Below are positions 9,733 to 20,654 of a stretch of 20,654 nt of DNA, piece after piece (positions within the stretch are counted from its first letter, which is position 1; every line of letters starts with the position of its first letter). Position numbers and translations under genes: made by a program. The DNA lies in the NCBI GenBank assembly GCA_905397405.1, contig CAJPVJ010000763.1:1-20654 (forward strand). Direction: 5' to 3'. The notes beneath the pieces are model-generated. The model ran no database searches and was not told the DNA's origin. It saw only the letters and a list, made by a program, of their open reading frames with translations. The DNA is from Oppiella nova. Lineage: Eukaryota; Arthropoda; Arachnida; Sarcoptiformes; Oppiidae.

Positions 9733-12561
9733 TTAACTAGAGGATATTTGCGTTAAATGTGAATATTTTGTAATAAGTATATTAATGACAACAAACACTA
9801 ATATAGCGCTCGTGAGGGCCACTAATTCAACGATAATCACAATCATTGTGTAGTCGTCGATGTAATGGCCAACGACTAATTGGGCGCCCAATAAGAAAAT
9901 GCCCTTGATCACGTGGAGCACCGTGCTTATGGTGTTTGTCACGTCCATGTACTGTTCAGCAAGGGCGATTATGCCGGCGTACAGGGCCGAAAAGCCCATA
10001 TTAATCACAATACTAGCGGCCCATAGGCACCCGATAGAGTACTGGCCGGGAATTAGTAGTAGAGATCCCGTTATTGTCATTAGTAAATGCGCTGATATAA
10101 TGAATCGCATGCTAAACCTGGGGCAGAAATTTTAAAAATTATTATTGTATTATTACAATTGGACAATGTACAATTTGCTCGCGGGTGCAATTATAATCGG
10201 GCAAAATCTATTTGTCCCCGGCACTGGCACCGATTTGCCAACACACAATTTGCCCTACACTAAAGCCAACTTTACCTAACTATACCTAAAGGGTCATTCA
10301 ATAAGTACATACGAAAAAATGTCCACAAAAATTGACCCCCCTCCCCTACTTAACCCCTCGTACATAGGAGTTTAAAATGTATACGCAGACTTTTGGCTGA
10401 ACCCCTTCTCTCTTGCGTACGTACTTATTGAATGATCCGTAAAGTTTATTTAGAGTTAGGTAAAGTTGGCTTTAGTATGTATGATCGGTGCCAGGTACGG
10501 CGTCGGTGACCGGTGCCAGTTTAGTACAACCCCTTACTTATAAGGATAAAATATGTTGAGCACCAGTCCCGTCGAGTATACGGAGGACGACACGGAAAAG
10601 ATTTCTGCGGCGCTGTCTGCCGACAGTCTGAGCGGCGAGTACTGGAAGTAAGTGACCCCGAACTTCATGAAGATGTTCTCGTAGGTGACGTACGTGGCGT
10701 AAAACAGGACAAACAGGGCCCGTATGGCCCGTCGCGGCGTTTCGCTTCTGTCAAACAACTTAACATGGTCATTCAAATTGGGTGCTACCGGGTCGGGGCC
10801 AGTGCCGTGGTCAGGGTCTTCAACTTTATTATCCAGGTCAATTTCGTTCGACACTTTGTAGGGTCGTATAAAATACATGACCACCAGAGCCACGGGCACT
10901 ATAGGTTTTATTTGCGCAAAATAATTAATATATAAATTAATATTCTAGCTTAGGGTTCAGTTCAAGTTGCGATTTTGGATAAATGGATAAATGTATCTAG
11001 AGCAATAGGCACCAAAAGTGCGACAAAATGCAACCTAGGAGTGACAAAAATGTTAAAAATTGATTCATTTCACAAAACACTAGTTTCAAGTTCGACATTA
11101 TAAACTTTCAACTTTAGTAATTATTAATTTTAAAAACTTTAAAGTTTGTAATGATGAACTCGAAACTAGTGTTTTGCGAAATGAATCAATTTTTAACATT
11201 TATGTCACTCATAGTTTTCACTTTTTCGCACTTTTGGTGTCGATTGATCTAGAGTAATTATAAATCCACAAAAAAACATACGGGAAAAGCAGCAAACTCC
11301 CATGATAAGCGTCGGATACATCAATCGGTTACGCCTATCCAGCGAATCGTCGGCCGAAACGGATGTCTGGTTACGACTTTCGCCGCTAACGTAGGGCTTT
11401 AGGACGACCGACGAGATGATGGCGCCGACACCGAAGCCGAGCTCCACAATCTGGGCGATGGGCACACGGGGTCTGTCCCGCCAGAGCTCGATGGCCCACA
11501 CGTACGTCGACGACAGGTGGACGCCGTAACTGAAGCCGAATACGACCGCCAACGCCAACAGCGCCCACACGTATGTGGCCAGTGGTTCGAGCGCGGCGGC
11601 CGCGGTTAGCAGGGTAAAGAATAGGGCCAGGGTCAGTTGCCGGTTTATGCGCTTGAATAATAGGCACACTGTGTGTGTGAAAGTATAAATATCATAATTA
11701 AATTATTATTATTATTATTATCGTGATTAAATTATATCAGATTAGTCACACCGCACGATAGCCACTCAACTAGGTATAAATTATTCGGTATAAACATTGC
11801 TTGTTTTTATGAATAGGTGCTCCCATCAGTAAGGTCATTTATTACAGTTTCAATTAGTCACATATACAGTATATCTTGCTTAAATTATCTGTTTAAAGTG
11901 CACGAGGATACCTTAATCAATGACCAATGGAAATTTTTGGGCAAATGAATTTAGTTTTTGTATCATAATTAAATTTAGAATTAAACTCGGTGAAATAAAT
12001 ACAGTATAACTATTATCATTATTATAATAATTTATTGTCATACATAACTCAAATTCAGATTATTAAGACTTATTAAGACTCCAAGATTATTAGATTTATT
12101 CATCACTAGTTTTGAGATAAAGATCACTTATGCTGACCCTGATATAGTGAATTAAATTCTAAGTATGGGTACAGTGGACACAAAATCATAATTTTCCGTA
12201 CGCTATATGGAGTGTTTCGCTGCATAGAGAGTTACTATATGAAAAGTACACTGTATTATGTGTATAATACACGTAGAAACGTGATATAACAACAGTAATG
12301 CAAAATTGTCACCTAAAGGACCAAGGATTACGCCGCACGTCTCAAATGTGGTGAACATCGATACCCATTTCGTGGACGTCCTTAAAACGTACTTCATATC
12401 AACCATAATGAGTCCGTATATGGAATATGACATGCCCTTGGTGCAAAAAAAAATAATTCGTCAGTGACAAATGCTGTCATACATACAAATGCGAGGTTGC
12501 AGGCCACTAAAATGACCGTGTACACATATTTGCTATAATCAAAAGTAGTGTTAACCACCAT
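9733..12561 (-). CDS. MFS transporter, MFSD4/NaGLT1-like
   Basis: Five exons on the minus strand: 12561-12487, 12436-12313, 11668-11282, 10898-10538 and 10117-9733. Intron phases are 0,1,1,2 and the frame is continuous, giving 443 aa. The start ATG has good context (CAGCAATGG). About 12 membrane segments are visible. The N-half follows the MFSD4/sodium-dependent glucose transporter 1 pattern: LAFGMSYSIYGLIMVDM (TM1 and first loop), LFKRINRQLTLALF between TM2 and TM3, VELGFGVGAIISS in TM5 and RLMYPTLIMGVC in TM6. A polar Asp/Glu-rich central loop separates the halves; the C-half has SSSVYSTGLVLNIF, RFIISAHLL and TVLHVIKGIFLLG. The likely role is plasma-membrane uptake of a small solute such as a sugar; the substrate is not shown by the sequence. 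Exons 3-5 are clearly GC-richer than the surroundings. Introns 3 and 4 (383 and 420 nt) each carry an inverted-repeat element; intron 2 is 644 nt. Confidence 0.85.
10225..10493. mobile_element. Nested inverted-repeat element in MFS intron 4
   Basis: Three matched pairs lie one inside another. TGGCACCGAT at 10225-10234 pairs with its exact complement at 10484-10493. A perfect 23-bp pair is at 10259-10281 (starting ACTAAAGCCAACTTTACC) and 10454-10476. An inner 23-bp pair with two mismatches is at 10291-10313 (GGGTCATTCAATAAGTAC...) and 10416-10438. The core between them is non-coding and has C-rich runs. It looks like a MITE inserted into an older palindromic repeat, or a single MITE with about 60-bp ends. 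Superfamily not assigned. Confidence 0.8.
10997..11252. mobile_element. Fold-back hairpin element in MFS intron 3
   Basis: Two arms of about 112 bp (10997-11108 and 11141-11252) flank a 32-bp loop. Shared blocks include CACCAAAAGTGCGA, GTTAAAAATTGATTCATTTC and AAAACACTAGTTTC against their complements. Identity is high by eye, with scattered mismatches. It lies wholly inside intron 10899-11281, so the pre-mRNA would carry a long hairpin. No coding capacity; a non-autonomous DNA element is likely. Confidence 0.83.
11703..11721. repeat. (ATT)n microsatellite in MFS intron 2
   Basis: About six ATT units in the 644-nt intron 11669-12312, about 35 bp upstream of exon 3 on the plus-strand scale. 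Nothing else was recognised in this intron. Confidence 0.8.
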
Positions 12562-13631
12562 TGCTGTATTCTAGTGTGTGTTTGCATGTACAGTAATATG
12601 ATTAAAAATGTTTTAAAAATCACTTTTAACCTATCAAACACTTAGTGGGGATTTATAGTTAAGTTCATATAATATATAATGATTCATTAAATGTCAATTA
12701 ATATACATGTCCTTATCATAGACTTATTATCCGAGTACTTTTTGTATGACAATTGGCATATCTATTAGACAATCAATTGGTGAGTACCCTTACTTAAAAT
12801 AGGTAGTTCCCTACGCAGGTATATCTTATACCTGGTTTATTGTGTACCACCGATATCTAAATCAGCAACTGACTAGCATTTTAGTGGAGATTAAACATTT
12901 CCAACAAAATTGATATAGCTAATACTGTGCGTGTAAAAGTTTTTATATAGATAAAATAATAGAAAATTACTTATTATAATGAAACAAAATTTTATACTTA
13001 TATTTTAAGTTTAATTATGAAAATTAGTTTAGAAGCATGAGTTTAATTATGAGTTACATTAGTTTTACCAAAACACTCCATATATAATAATCGAGAATTT
13101 ATATTAAAATATTTAGCACAAAATTAGCATACAACTCCCCAGGCTAAAGATTAAAATTTTATATTATTTTTGCTATTCAAATAATGTTTTGTTTGATAAA
13201 TAAATCAATAAGGTAAATTTTTAAAAAATTGTAAATTACTCCCATGTTATCTCAATGGGAAAACATAGCTAAGCAAAACATAACAGAAAGGGGTAAAAAA
13301 TGAAAATAAAAATTATATTCCCTTCCCATGAGTTAATATTTATCTTTGTTACACAATATACTACTAATTATAGTCGTTAATCCGTTTGTCATCAGTTATG
13401 CTCAAACACAACGTTATATATACAGTATATATAATTTGCCATGATAAGTTATCAGTGTTGTGTCACGGGTTTCTATACTGTATACCGCATTCTTACAACA
13501 TGTTGTCAATTATATTTCCCTATATAAATAGCAAACAATGTAAACCAACAAAATTACTTGTGAATTTCCAGTACTATACGCATAAACAACTGTTTAAAAC
13601 TATTTAAAAAATCAATAAGCACAAATAGACA
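12562..13631. other. Divergent intergenic region, MFS and secreted gene
   Basis: Lies between the 5' ends of the MFS transporter (leftward) and the secreted-protein gene (rightward) and so holds both promoters. The one open frame here, about 13386-13607 plus, has no recognisable pattern and overlaps the TATA-like element and 5' leader of the next gene, so it is not called. Confidence 0.5.
13521..13530 (+). promoter_or_regulatory. TATA-box-like element of the secreted gene
   Basis: TATATAAATA lies 102 bp upstream of the ATG at 13632, which would leave a 5' leader of about 70-80 nt. The background is AT-rich, so chance is possible. A similar TATAAATA precedes the cathepsin gene. Confidence 0.35.
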
Positions 13632-14847
13632 ATGCTGACATTGTTTGTGCTCGTTGCTTACGTAACTTTTGGTAAGTGGTACTGTATATAAACACCCTAT
13701 AATAATCAAACAATCAAGCAACCCCGCTATACTCATTATCAAACTAACCCAGGACTAACACATTGTCATTTTGTGAACGGTATAGCCATAGGTTGTCCGA
13801 CGAGCGACAAACTGGACTTCCGGTACAAAACGGAAGCCCTATGGGACAAATGCAGCAAGGCCCAAATCCGGCAACTGACCATGGCCAACGTGGACGTCAT
13901 CATAGCCGCGATGCGACTCCAGGCCATGAAATACCGGTTCTTTCACGGCGTGGAGCTCATCGACAAATTTTACTCGCGACTAATTGACAAGGCTCAAAAG
14001 TATATACCGGTGGCCTGGGCGGTGATGGACACCTACGAGCCCCCGCCCAACATCAGTCTCACCAAACACACCGGGGAGATATGGTTCGGCGGGTCGTTCG
14101 AAGGGTACCGGCGTTTGGGCCACAAGTTGGACGTGGAGCGCAAAAATCAACTTATTGTAACCGACCCGGAGCATGTGTTGGCTACCCGATTCGCCAAGCT
14201 ACAAAATACGGTGTTGAGCCGTATTATGTGGGCGTCGCGTTTTATTAAGGAAATGCGCAAGGATACTTTATGGAGTTCGCTCCATATTCAGGTAGCTACA
14301 ATATGATTGTCATTTATAATAATACAGTCTATGATTAATTGTTCGAGACTAATTTAGCAAGTTATATAATATATAACATTCTGAAAACTGTAGCATTCAC
14401 ATTCATTCAAATTAGTATTACTATTTTGTCCATGTTATATTATACAATTTAATTCTCATAGATACATGATTTGGTTCGACATGTATTTAGTGAATTGAAC
14501 GCCGAGCTTGATGAATTACCAAGTGGCATTGTAAAGGCTAAGACATTACAGATACTAATTGAGGACATTGGCATATTGCTTATTTAGTGCCTGGATAATT
14601 TTCATTATGTCGACGTATATTTGAATCGTTGCATGGTAATTATTACTTATTTTTGCGAAACACATTGAAAACATGAACAAATATTTACATATATTATACA
14701 AAACATTTAAATCGTATATTAATACAATTATGAATTTTGATAATAATGATGGCCCAATATTATTAATAAATATAATTTTAATAATTCATCTACTAGAACA
14801 ATGATGCTATTTTATATCTAGCTATTAAACAAAGTATGTTAATCTAA
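13632..14847 (+). CDS. Unrecognised secreted protein
   Basis: Five predicted exons: 13632-13671, 13753-14291, 14462-14530, 14588-14635 and 14797-14847, giving 248 aa. Exon 1 begins with a signal peptide (MLTLFVLVAYVTFG). The intron 1 donor is GTAAGT. The mature part has Cys18 near the cleavage site, then Cys28, Cys47, Cys217 and Cys231, a possible N-glycosylation site at Asn113 (NIS) and many Lys/Arg residues; the middle looks helical. I recognise no family. Exon 2 is GC-rich with good coding character. Intron 3 (57 nt) has GTAAAG, branch-site-like TACTAAT at 14553-14559 and TTATTTAG; splicing it joins the last two cysteines to the rest. If it is retained, a TAG at 14585-14587 ends the protein at 234 aa. 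The last exon is the weakest; an alternative acceptor before 14822 gives a six-residue end. The gene is tail-to-tail with cathepsin B. Confidence 0.68.
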
Positions 14848-15336
14848 AGTATAAGTATGAATATAATTGTAAACACTTTTAAACTAATTCTAATTAATTT
14901 GATTTCAATACTTTTACTCACAATAGTTTGAATACATAGAATAAATTAAATATTACTTGACATTGGTAATAACTTTATTTGAATTCAAATTATAAATGCA
15001 TAAACCATACTTACAGTATATCTATAATTAAAAACTCTTAAATTTTAAAACTCATGATTAAGTTAATAATTAGCATGTTTATGAATACATAATAACCTTA
15101 TAATATTTAATATATAATATATAGTTTCTTATAATATATATTTAATCATTTGAAAATTAATTCACAAAATTCATAAACTGTAAAATTAAAGTTAAATTTA
15201 AAATTTATGATTAATTATTTATATTTAATATATCGTGATAAATGAACATATAATTAATATTATAAAGTAAATCTCAAAATAAAACTTTAATACAATAATC
15301 AAAAGTATGTGAATATTTCTGAAAACATAAACCCAT
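14848..15336. other. Convergent 3' intergenic region
   Basis: Very AT-rich DNA between the 3' ends of the secreted gene (plus) and cathepsin B (minus). It should contain both polyadenylation regions. No coding pattern was seen. Confidence 0.55.
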
Positions 15337-16814
<1,478 letters not shown>

Positions 16815-17942
16815 TTTTGTTAAAATGTTTCAATGTAGTTTTATAATAGTGTATATAATTATTTGTTAAGTTCAAAGTTATGTATGAAACTTATCAAGAA
16901 CCTTTTCGAGTATTTATATGATTTTAAAATCTTGTTTGTTTCACAAATAAATCCTACGCAAAATATGCTTGATCAATCATTGTTATGTAAGTTTGCCTAA
17001 ATTGTTTTCGCAAAATTTTAATAACAAATTAATTTAATTAACAAACGGATGAAAATGTTTTTATGATGTATTTCTAATAGGTAATATGTACTTTAAAAAT
17101 TTCTTGGTAAACAATTATATTTGTACTACGTCAATTACAGTATCTTAACCCTTTTTAATAAAGAAAAGTTTATAAATTATTTTTAAAAATATTTACAAAT
17201 ATTTTTATTGCAACCGATTTATAATTAATGTTGTTTTTATAATTTATTTGCCAGATGCTTTTTAAGGGCTATTGCTATTTTGTTTTAGAAATATATAATA
17301 AATACAATACATAATAGTTTTCAAGGACATTATTATATTATGTAATATAATTAATTATAATTATTTGATAAAATAGTAAATATTATGATAGAAAAATTTG
17401 TTGTTTTATTTTCAAATATTATATTATAGACAATGTGATACAATGGGATTTATTCATAACTATTACATTCATCATAAATTATTCGTAAAATATTTCACTT
17501 TAAAAATAATTTTGCTAGGTTATCGCAGCAAGCCTATTCAATTTATAATAAATTGATAAAATGTTCTATAATTAATTGATAATTTTATAAAAGTACTAAT
17601 ATATGAATTATAAATGATATATCTTTTGAAATAACTATTATTTATAAATAACATAAACTATTAAATGTTTACTAAAATAAATGTCATGCAAATTCACTCA
17701 ATTATGTATTAATATACCATTTTATGTCTGTACTCAATATAATGTTAATTTATTTTATATTATTAGCTCATTACATTTTATTAATTAAATTATATATTCA
17801 TTATTTATTTTCTTTTTTAAACAAATTTTCTAACATATTATGTTAATATTTTATATTAAATCAATAATAATTATATAATATTAGTATTATAGAAACAAAA
17901 TTATTTAACATTACATAATATATCATTAATATTAGGGTGAAA
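16815..17942. other. Divergent intergenic region, cathepsin B and IR B
   Basis: AT-rich spacer between two 5' ends. Apart from the TATA-like element at 16911-16918 I see no motif, repeat or coding pattern that stands out. Confidence 0.5.
16911..16918 (-). promoter_or_regulatory. TATA-box-like element of cathepsin B
   Basis: On the minus strand this reads TATAAATA, about 97 bp upstream of the ATG at 16814, a usual distance for a short 5' leader. The AT-rich setting makes chance occurrence possible. Confidence 0.38.
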
Positions 17943-19498
17943 ATGAATCTGCAATTAAAATCAGAAATTAAATATTTTAATTTCATCAGGCTCATGATCT
18001 TACAGAAAAATAAAGTTTACGAATGCAATACTAGTTATAATCATACAAATAATAATATAACATTACTCGGTATATGTCACGTAAGTAGTAATTTTTAATT
18101 AATATTTGTTTATAATTAAGTAATATGGTAATTTACTTTACTTAAGGATTATGTGTATGGTCAATATTTATCAATCATTGAATACATTGTTTGCAAATTA
18201 AATTATAAAATGACTTTTCAATACACACCCCAAGCAATACCACATGTAAGCCAAGAATCGTAATGATAAAATAAATTAGTTTGTAAATATTTATTTTTAA
18301 ACTTAAGTGTGACATCACCCTGGCCACTTGTTATTCTGATAATTTGCTAAAATACAAAAGTCATTTGGGAATAGCATGGCGTGACAATCATTTAATTGAA
18401 ATTATAAGTGGATTAAAATTAGGATCAGGCAACTCGTGGTTTGGTTTTATTTACATTTTTGAGTTTCAAGTAAGAGGTACTGGATTATAAATATTTTAAC
18501 CTTAATAAAATTCCTTAATGTAGGTTTGGCTGTATATTTTACTATGTTGGATTATTATCTCCTTGTTAATAAAATTAATGGCAAATGAAAAAATATGTTT
18601 AACATCAGTATTAATTGATAGTTATAAATGTCTAACTAGGCAATCATGCTTGTTAAGTAATACAAATTATTTTAATCACCAACGACCATTAGTGATAATA
18701 ATTTTTATATGGATTTTGTCGACAACTATATTAAGTTTATCATTTGGTTGTGTATTACTTAAAATATATTTTAATGTAAAATACGAGCCCATAATAAATA
18801 CGCTGGATGATTTGTTGATAGAAAATAATCAAGATCTATTTATATTGGTTGACACGAGAATGACTACAAAATTACCACAAAATGTGGTTAAAACAAAAGC
18901 ATTCAAGCATATTTTTACCCAGAATAATAAGTATTTAAAGCATAGTAATAATTCAGTGAATTTATTTGCACCAGATACATTTAATGATGTGGTTAATGGA
19001 CAATTAATTTTAATTCAGCATAGTCAGAATACGAAAAAATTTATAAAAACACACTACGAGCATCAGGATATGTTTTCAATTAGCAAGCATAAATATTACA
19101 TGGACTATGCATTTCAATTGATTAAACGTGGTCAACAATTTTCAAATATATTTATTAATATGTAAGTTATTTTTAAATTATCCTAACTAATAATAAATTA
19201 TATATAATTTACTAATTATGTTAATTTAAATTTATTAAGTTATAAACGTGTTATCGAAAGTGGCCTGGATTATTACCATACTATGGTTGACATACTATTT
19301 ACAAATATGGCAAATAAGATGTCAAAAATTAATAAAAATAATAATTTATTAATGAATACTTCAAATCAGTATAATTTGTATTATAGTATACGTATAATCG
19401 ATATATTTAGCAATATTATTATAATGTTATTATCAGGTTATGTATTATCTATAATATTTATTTTAATAGAAATTCAATCTGATAAATTAAAACATTAA
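17943..19498 (+). CDS. Divergent ionotropic receptor (IR) B
   Basis: Five exons: 17943-18080, 18147-18245, 18308-18469, 18524-19161 and 19240-19498. Introns are 66, 62, 54 and 78 nt; the first three are phase 0 and the last phase 2. The frame is continuous, giving 431 aa. S1 covers about 1-133 (DYVYGQYLSIIEYI, CDITLATCY), M1 starts at 134 (VWLYILLCWIIISLLI), M3 is about 188-214 (IIFIWILSTTILSLSFG), S2 starts with EPIINTLDDL and M4 is about 402-424. Paralogue of IR A: shared pieces include SKHKY..., YK..I..GLDY and the two introns flanking the channel exon. It probably forms a membrane cation-channel subunit in chemosensory cells; the ligand is unknown. There is no ATD and no clear signal peptide. 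A phase-compatible AG at 17934-17935 allows an unseen upstream exon. AATAAA lies at 19549-19554. Confidence 0.85.
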
Positions 19499-20654
19499 GT
19501 CTAGTTTTTGAATTACTATAATTATCATTGATATTGATTATAATTCATAATAAATAAATGTTTTTATTATAAATATAAATATTTAAAACTAATCTTGGTT
19601 GACTATTAATTTTTGAGAATTAAATTTATTACTGCAAATCATTTATAATTTATATTGTTTATTTTATTATGACATGAATATAATTATAAAACACTATTAA
19701 AATATTTATTTGTTACCTTGTCAATAAAATTAAATATAGAAAACATGAAATTATATTTATTATTGAATAAAACTCTAGCTATAGTAATATTTTGTATAAA
19801 GTTTCTTTTAATATTTTTTGAAATCAATCATTATTAATAATAGTAAATAAAACAAGGGTCACAAGTGACAAAATACAGATACGCTTTTCTAGTTAATTTA
19901 ATTTAATATTAGCAACTAAACCTCAAATCTTTTCTTAAATTATATAATCTTATATAAACAATAATAGTAAGTATAATTTATTTAATACATTATACTGTAT
20001 CTCATAAAATTAAAAACATTTAAATATGAGTTATGGAGCGTGTAAAAATATAATAAATTAACTGAACAGCGTATATCTTTTGATTAACAGAATCAATAGA
20101 AATACGCTTTTCCATTTAATTTAATATATTTTATCACCCACCTCTAAATATACTAATTAGTTAGTTCTAAAATTTTAAAATTTCAGTCCATTGTTGCTAC
20201 ACTCTACTTTCTATTTATAGCATTAACATTAGCATTTGTATTATTCTCAACAATTCTGAGCTATTTTCTCACTTTCTTGAAAATTTTAAAATTTCAGTCC
20301 ATTGTTGCTACACTATACTTTCTGTTTATAGCATTAACATAATTAAATATACCTTATTCCTATTATTATTATGTAAACATTATTTATGTTGTAATACTTA
20401 TGTTATTACTAAATATGTTTTAAATATCGGGTGTCCCATCGTATCAGTAAGATTTCTAAATTAATTTTAAAATATTTACAATTATATTTTGTTAACGAAA
20501 ACTATACCAAAATGTTGGAAATTTATTAAAATTTTATGTACACTTCATAAAATATTCACCAAATGCCTATCCTGGTCATAATTTTAGTTTTACTGCATGC
20601 ATGTCTGTTTTGCGTAATACCATAGTAAAACTACTGTACAACTGTCACCGAATG
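19499..20654. other. AT-rich right end, no gene seen
   Basis: Starts with the IR B 3' UTR (AATAAA at 19549-19554). The rest has no coding pattern. It holds the 61-bp direct repeat at 20169-20340, a shorter repeated string ATACGCTTTTC at 19879-19889 and 20102-20112, and a GGGTGTCCCA string near 20429 that recalls the ends of some DNA transposons, without a partner in the window. Confidence 0.5.
20169..20340 (+). repeat. 61-bp direct repeat pair, period 111 bp
   Basis: Copies at 20169-20229 and 20280-20340 run from AAAATTTTAAAATTTCAG through TCCATTGTTGCTACACT to GCATTAACAT, with two mismatches. The 50-bp spacer differs from the repeat. Probably a local duplication or part of a dispersed repeat. 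Confidence 0.88.

Noticed and set aside
11386-11667. Arg/Pro-rich frame on the minus strand inside the MFS gene
   Set aside because: GC-rich out-of-frame shadow of MFS exon 3, whose frame has membrane segments and correct splice phases.
13386-13607. 73-codon plus-strand frame before the secreted gene
   Set aside because: No recognisable pattern, and it overlaps the TATA-like element and the expected 5' leader of the next gene.
13763-14174. Overlapping frames on both strands inside the secreted gene
   Set aside because: They lack a splice-consistent extension; the frame starting from the signal-peptide exon is longer and phase-consistent.
14822-14842. Alternative last exon of the secreted gene ending KVC
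   Set aside because: Acceptor ATCTAG is usable, but the one at 14796 gives a longer, more protein-like end; kept only as an alternative.

Overview
The window reads as nuclear DNA from an arthropod, most likely an acariform (oribatid-type) mite. The reasons are very AT-rich intergenic DNA, many short introns (43-81 nt) with GT..AG borders, and the gene families present: divergent ionotropic receptors, an HR96-type nuclear receptor, an MFSD4/NaGLT1-like transporter, a cathepsin B and a secreted leucine-rich-repeat protein. The taxon is inferred; no rRNA or mitochondrial marker is present. I rebuilt exon structures by hand from splice sites and reading-frame continuity, so exon borders are predictions.

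Layout, left to right: (1) LRR/GPI-type surface protein, minus, 1080-2243, 2 exons. (2) Ionotropic receptor A, minus, 3322-4961, 5 exons. (3) HR96-like nuclear receptor, plus, 6097-7849, 7 exons, with an in-frame TAA in the ligand-binding domain. (4) A fold-back element, 8236-9126, holding the only N of the window between two copies of a 131-bp block. (5) A decayed ionotropic-receptor fragment, minus, about 9165-9401. (6) MFS transporter, minus, 9733-12561, 5 exons, with inverted-repeat elements in two introns. (7) An unrecognised secreted protein, plus, 13632-14847, 5 exons. (8) Cathepsin B, minus, 15337-16814, 4 exons, with a one-base frameshift in the propeptide exon. (9) Ionotropic receptor B, plus, 17943-19498, 5 exons. 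(10) An AT-rich right end with a 61-bp direct repeat.

The genes do not form a pathway or operon. The common thread is a dispersed ionotropic-receptor family: two intact-looking paralogues in opposite orientation plus one relic, probably chemosensory. The exons of the transporter, the unknown secreted gene and the cathepsin are visibly GC-richer than the receptor genes.

The best candidate for something undescribed is the secreted protein at 13632-14847. It has a signal peptide, five cysteines and one probable N-glycosylation site, and I can assign it to no family. Two otherwise well-formed genes (nuclear receptor and cathepsin B) each carry one disabling lesion, and a perfect duplication abuts an N. 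Assembly error and genuine gene decay must therefore be separated before any biological reading.
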